From the NCBI RefSeq assembly GCF_001700315.1, contig NZ_MASJ01000007.1:51831-115830 (forward strand): 64,000 nt of DNA, read 5' to 3'. The notes under the pieces are model-generated. The model did no database searches. It had not been told where the DNA came from and saw only the letters and a list, made by a program, of their open reading frames with translations. Shown here piece after piece: positions 63,583 through 64,000 of this stretch; within the stretch, counting starts at the first letter, position 1; every line of letters begins with the position of its first letter. The position numbers and the translations under genes were made by a program. The DNA comes from Caryophanon tenue. Lineage in GTDB: Bacteria > Bacillota > Bacilli > Bacillales_A > Planococcaceae.

Positions 63583-63828
63583 TGTTGTATGCACTCCTAT
63601 AGTTTTGTTCATTATAACAAGAAAAGTATACAGTAATTGCGAACAATTGATGGCGTTTTTTGCATCTACATGCAAGTAAAAGCTTGAAAGTTTTTGACGC
63701 AAAGAAAAGCGAGGCGAACATGAATACATCATTGCGACAAATGATAAACAAGAGGTTTTTTTCTGCAAAGCTGCTGAATCGACAGATAGCTTTCTACGCT
63801 TTATATAGAAAGAAAAGAAAGAAGCAAA

Positions 63829-63860
63829 AAAGCGCCTCACACATTATTGTGCGGGCGCAT
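63829..63860 (-). terminator. second terminator between 5S rRNA and yebG
   Basis: On the minus strand GCGCCCGCACA and TGTGTGAGGCGC pair with a small mismatch region and are followed by TTTTTTG. Confidence 0.7.
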
Positions 63861-63888
63861 AAATAATTCATTAAAAATAAACAAAGAA

Positions 63889-63922
63889 AAACGAGATACG
63901 AACCGAATTCGTACCTCGTTTT
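63889..63922 (-). terminator. rRNA operon terminator
   Basis: ACGAGGTACGAA and TTCGTATCTCGT pair with one mismatch around TTCGG, followed by TTTTTC, directly after the 5S rRNA end. Confidence 0.88.
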
Positions 63923-63924
63923 TT

Positions 63925-64000
63925 GCGAAGCGACGTCCTACTCTCACAGGGGGAACCCCCCAACTACCATCGGCGCTAAAGAGCTTAACTGCTGTGTTCG
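63925..64000 (-). rRNA. rrf: 5S rRNA, 3' part
   Basis: The minus strand carries the conserved 3' half of 5S rRNA: CGAACACAGCAGTTAAGC, TAGCGCCGATGGTAGT, GGGGGGTTCCCCCTGTGAGA and GTAGGACGTCGC. The gene continues beyond the right edge; 16S and 23S genes are expected there. A terminator follows immediately. Confidence 0.95.

Overview
The window is a low-GC Gram-positive chromosome segment. Shine-Dalgarno sites are strong, nearly every gene ends in an intrinsic terminator, and the gene order closely follows Bacillus subtilis: yebG-type gene, purEKBCSQLF-MNH-D, yerA, yerC, pcrB-pcrA-ligA-camS, gatCAB, dgkB, rlmCD. A D-aspartate-ligase-like ATP-grasp enzyme, many chemoreceptors and the overall gene content suggest Bacillales, most likely Planococcaceae (Lysinibacillus/Solibacillus-like). 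This placement is inference. Most genes are on the minus strand, so the window reads biologically from right to left.

Right end (64.0-49.7 kb): the 3' part of a 5S rRNA and its terminators, a NETI-motif gene, then the de novo purine operon. The operon is preceded by two PurR-type boxes, a sigma-A promoter, a guanine-class riboswitch and a long attenuator hairpin. A strong terminator-like hairpin lies between purF and purM. Between purH and purD lies a roughly 280-nt element with its own -10 box, five hairpins showing nearly the same 9-nt loop (UYUGGYCGG) on different stems, and a terminator. I do not recognise it; it is the best candidate here for an undescribed structured RNA.

49.7-34 kb: an adenine-deaminase-like gene, a TrpR-like regulator, the pcrB-pcrA-ligA-camS operon, gatCAB, a thioredoxin-like gene, dgkB and rlmCD. 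This is conserved housekeeping DNA.

34-18.9 kb: an accessory signalling region. It holds three chemoreceptors, two adjacent TPR-GGDEF proteins, a LysR regulator, a GNAT plus STAS-like operon, dus, a cold-shock gene, and two broken cyclic-di-GMP genes: a GAF/GGDEF internal-deletion remnant and an EAL tail joined to the end of rlmCD.

18.9-0 kb: a radical SAM/CWC pair, DUF2252, a phosphoesterase, an acyl-CoA dehydrogenase, a lipoprotein with an apparently dead C39-like domain, a helicase-aminopeptidase pair, a GDSL hydrolase, sbcDC, thiT under a TPP riboswitch, map and an ATP-grasp ligase. Three copies of a roughly 330-bp intergenic repeat with inverted ends lie at 0.1, 5.2 and 49.3 kb.
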